Shown here one piece after another: positions 4,649 through 6,148 of a DNA stretch of 6,148 bases. The translations under genes were made by a program, and so were the position numbers. A model generated the notes under the pieces. That model was not told where the DNA came from, made no database searches, and saw only the letters and a list, made by a program, of their open reading frames with translations. The stretch lies in NCBI GenBank assembly GCA_937873665.1, contig CALMYW010000366.1, forward strand, positions 1 through 6,148. Reading direction: 5' to 3'. The stretch comes from an uncultured Sphingorhabdus sp. (lineage in GTDB: Bacteria > Pseudomonadota > Alphaproteobacteria > Sphingomonadales > Sphingomonadaceae). The stretch's first letter is position 1. Each line of letters begins with the position of its first letter.

Positions 4649-6148
4649 TCACGCAGCAAGGCGCTCTTGGTCAGCCTCGTCCAACGCATCGGCGGTTTCG
4701 GTATCGCCATTGTCCACCTCGCCCGCCGCATCGACGGCGGCGGGGTCGCGATCGAGCGGCACTTCGGGTTCGGCCAGCCATGCCGCGCGGTTGGCGGCGG
4801 CAACCGTCGCCACGCCTCCGCGCCGAGTGTAGGCCGATGGCGGGAACGCCATCCAGCGCGGCACCCAATGCTCGACCTTGGCGCGATCATTGCCGCCGGT
4901 CAGATAGTCATTGATGACACCCTTGATCGTCTTGCCCTTCTCGGCGGCATGGGCCTGCGCCACGGTATCGCCGCCGACTTCGCGCAACACTTCGGTCAGC
5001 ACCTCACGGTCGCGGATCAGGCTGTAAAAGGCATCATCCGCTACCCAATAATCGGCCATCTTGACCCCAAGGTGCAGGCCGATGGTTTCGATCAGGCCGG
5101 TTCCGCTCGCCAGCGTCTCGGCCATGACCACGCCCAGCACCTCCATGACCACCGCGTCGGGCAGTTCCAGCAACCGCTGGAACAGGCCGGTCACGCCGTT
5201 CCTTGGCTCATGGCCCAAGGTGACGCTGGCCTCGTCGGGGTCGAATCCCAACACGGCAAGCACCGCGCGCCGCCGCTCGTCGAAACCGGCTTCGGCAATG
5301 CTGGTTTCTATGCTCTCGGTGATCGCTTCGTTGCGGCTGCGCTGATCCTGCACTCTCACGCCCCACAGCGGCGAACCGCAAATCGCGTGGGCGACCATGA
5401 CGCGCAGCGCCACGCCGCTGTTCGCGGCAAGCGCCGACCGCACCGCCGCGTGGCGGTGCAGGTCGATATAGCTGGTCATAGCCGCGGTGATTTCCGGGCG
5501 GGCCGGTGCGGGCTGCTTTGCCGCCTCGCTGCCGCCCTCACCCTGCCGCCGCGCTTCCTTGTGGGTCAGATAGCCCTCGTGGAACGCCACTTCACCCTTG
5601 CCGTTGACGTCGATATAGACCCGGCCACCTTTGCGCTTGGGAGTCTTTTCATGCTCCCACGTCTGGAAATAGACACCGGCGGGGACGATCTCGACCGCGC
5701 TCCAGCCGTCTTCGAGATAGGCGGCCTTGCGCCGCTCAATCTCGGCGGACTGCGCGGCCCAGAACTGGTCGGCATCGGCGAAATAGCCTTCATCGCCGAA
5801 CAGGTCTTTGACGATCTGGCCGTCGAAGGCGGCAAGATCGAACAGCGCCGCGCTGGTCGCAATCGACGCGCCGCCGAACAGCCACGCCTTCAACTGCTGC
5901 CCGCGCGGTGCATAACCGTCCGAATCCTCGAACAGCGCCAGCCACGCCTTTTGCTGTGCCTTGCCGGCAAGGGTCAGGTGCTTGACCGTTGGCGCGTCGA
6001 TTTCCTCGGCGCGGAATGCCTCGCGGATGCGTGGTAACAGATTGCCCAGCGCAAGAATGCGCTTCACCTGCAACTCGGTCAGCGCGAAGGTCGCGGCAAT
6101 GTCCTCGACGCTGCGGCCTTCCTTGACCAGCCGCGTGTAGCTTTCCCA
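4649..6148 (-). CDS. parB: ParB-like partition/DNA-binding protein, N-terminus outside window
   Basis: The frame is open from the right edge to a TGA at 4649-4651, showing 499 residues; the start and the ParB nuclease-fold domain with its CTP-binding motif would lie upstream. The first visible residues (about 8-50) are the ParB helix-turn-helix: LVKEGRSVEDIAATFALTE, VKRILALGNLLPRIREAF, then IDAPTVKHLTLA. The middle (HEGYLTHKEARR, then EITAAMTSYIDLHRHAAVRSAL) and the long helical C-terminal half match the oversized ParB-like proteins of alphaproteobacterial mobile elements rather than compact chromosomal ParB. The last 45 residues are acidic and probably disordered. ParB proteins spread from parS sites and work with ParA; no ParA is in view, so segregation, regulation or another role cannot be decided. 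The TTG at 6073 is internal, not a start. Confidence 0.88.
   Translation of the reverse strand, partial: WESYTRLVKEGRSVEDIAATFALTELQVKRILALGNLLPRIREAFRAEEIDAPTVKHLTLAGKAQQKAWLALFEDSDGYAPRGQQLKAWLFGGASIATSAALFDLAAFDGQIVKDLFGDEGYFADADQFWAAQSAEIERRKAAYLEDGWSAVEIVPAGVYFQTWEHEKTPKRKGGRVYIDVNGKGEVAFHEGYLTHKEARRQGEGGSEAAKQPAPARPEITAAMTSYIDLHRHAAVRSALAANSGVALRVMVAHAICGSPLWGVRVQDQRSRNEAITESIETSIAEAGFDERRRAVLAVLGFDPDEASVTLGHEPRNGVTGLFQRLLELPDAVVMEVLGVVMAETLASGTGLIETIGLHLGVKMADYWVADDAFYSLIRDREVLTEVLREVGGDTVAQAHAAEKGKTIKGVINDYLTGGNDRAKVEHWVPRWMAFPPSAYTRRGGVATVAAANRAAWLAEPEVPLDRDPAAVDAAGEVDNGDTETADALDEADQERLAA

Noticed and set aside
4363..4914. 183-residue plus-strand open frame crossing the parB end
   Set aside because: It runs through two hairpins and the 3' end of parB, and its Arg/Pro-rich product resembles chance GC-rich translation.
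4595..6037. 480-residue open frame on the plus strand opposite parB
   Set aside because: It is fully antisense to parB, whose product shows a clear ParB helix-turn-helix. The antisense product matches no family I recognise and has the composition expected from GC-rich complementary codons.

Overview
The window looks like part of the mobile backbone of an alphaproteobacterial plasmid or integrative and conjugative element. The DNA is GC-rich. A VirD2-like relaxase with MobC, a DUF736 protein, a long ParB-like protein and a RES/Xre toxin-antitoxin pair is a combination I associate with sphingomonads and their relatives. That placement is inferred from protein families, not from a database search. 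No type IV secretion gene, integrase, replication gene, rRNA, tRNA or CRISPR array is visible, so the window cannot say whether the element is self-transmissible.

Layout from left to right. (1) 1-548, plus strand: the C-terminal end of a large protein with an LPD7 domain. (2) 549-633: a short convergent gap holding a perfect 13-bp inverted repeat. (3) 634-2240, minus strand: a two-gene mobilization operon, mobC then relaxase, joined by a TGATG stop/start overlap. (4) 2241-2413: a probable origin of transfer. It contains a VirD2/IncP-type nick-like sequence, scattered AGACAA repeats and a long interrupted inverted repeat. (5) 2414-3534, minus strand: an operon of Xre-type antitoxin, RES-domain toxin (GTGA overlap) and a small four-cysteine DUF1289 protein, driven by a strong sigma70-like promoter with paired TGAGGCT repeats. 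(6) 3603-3633: a hairpin terminator. (7) 3645-3971, minus strand: DUF736. (8) 3972-4648: about 680 bases with no convincing gene but many GC-rich hairpins, including a near copy of the DUF736 terminator. (9) 4649-6148, minus strand: a ParB-like protein whose N-terminus lies outside the window.

How it fits together: MobC and the relaxase would assemble on the nick site in 2241-2413. If the plus strand is cut after base 2311, the 5' end entering the recipient first would carry DUF1289, RES/Xre, DUF736 and parB, and the mob genes would enter last. All of those first-entering genes are on the minus strand, so the transferred strand would be their template. This matches the leading-region arrangement known from F-like plasmids. 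That reading, and a possible role of the 3972-4648 hairpin region as a single-strand promoter or structured RNA, is the most interesting hypothesis here, but it is inference.
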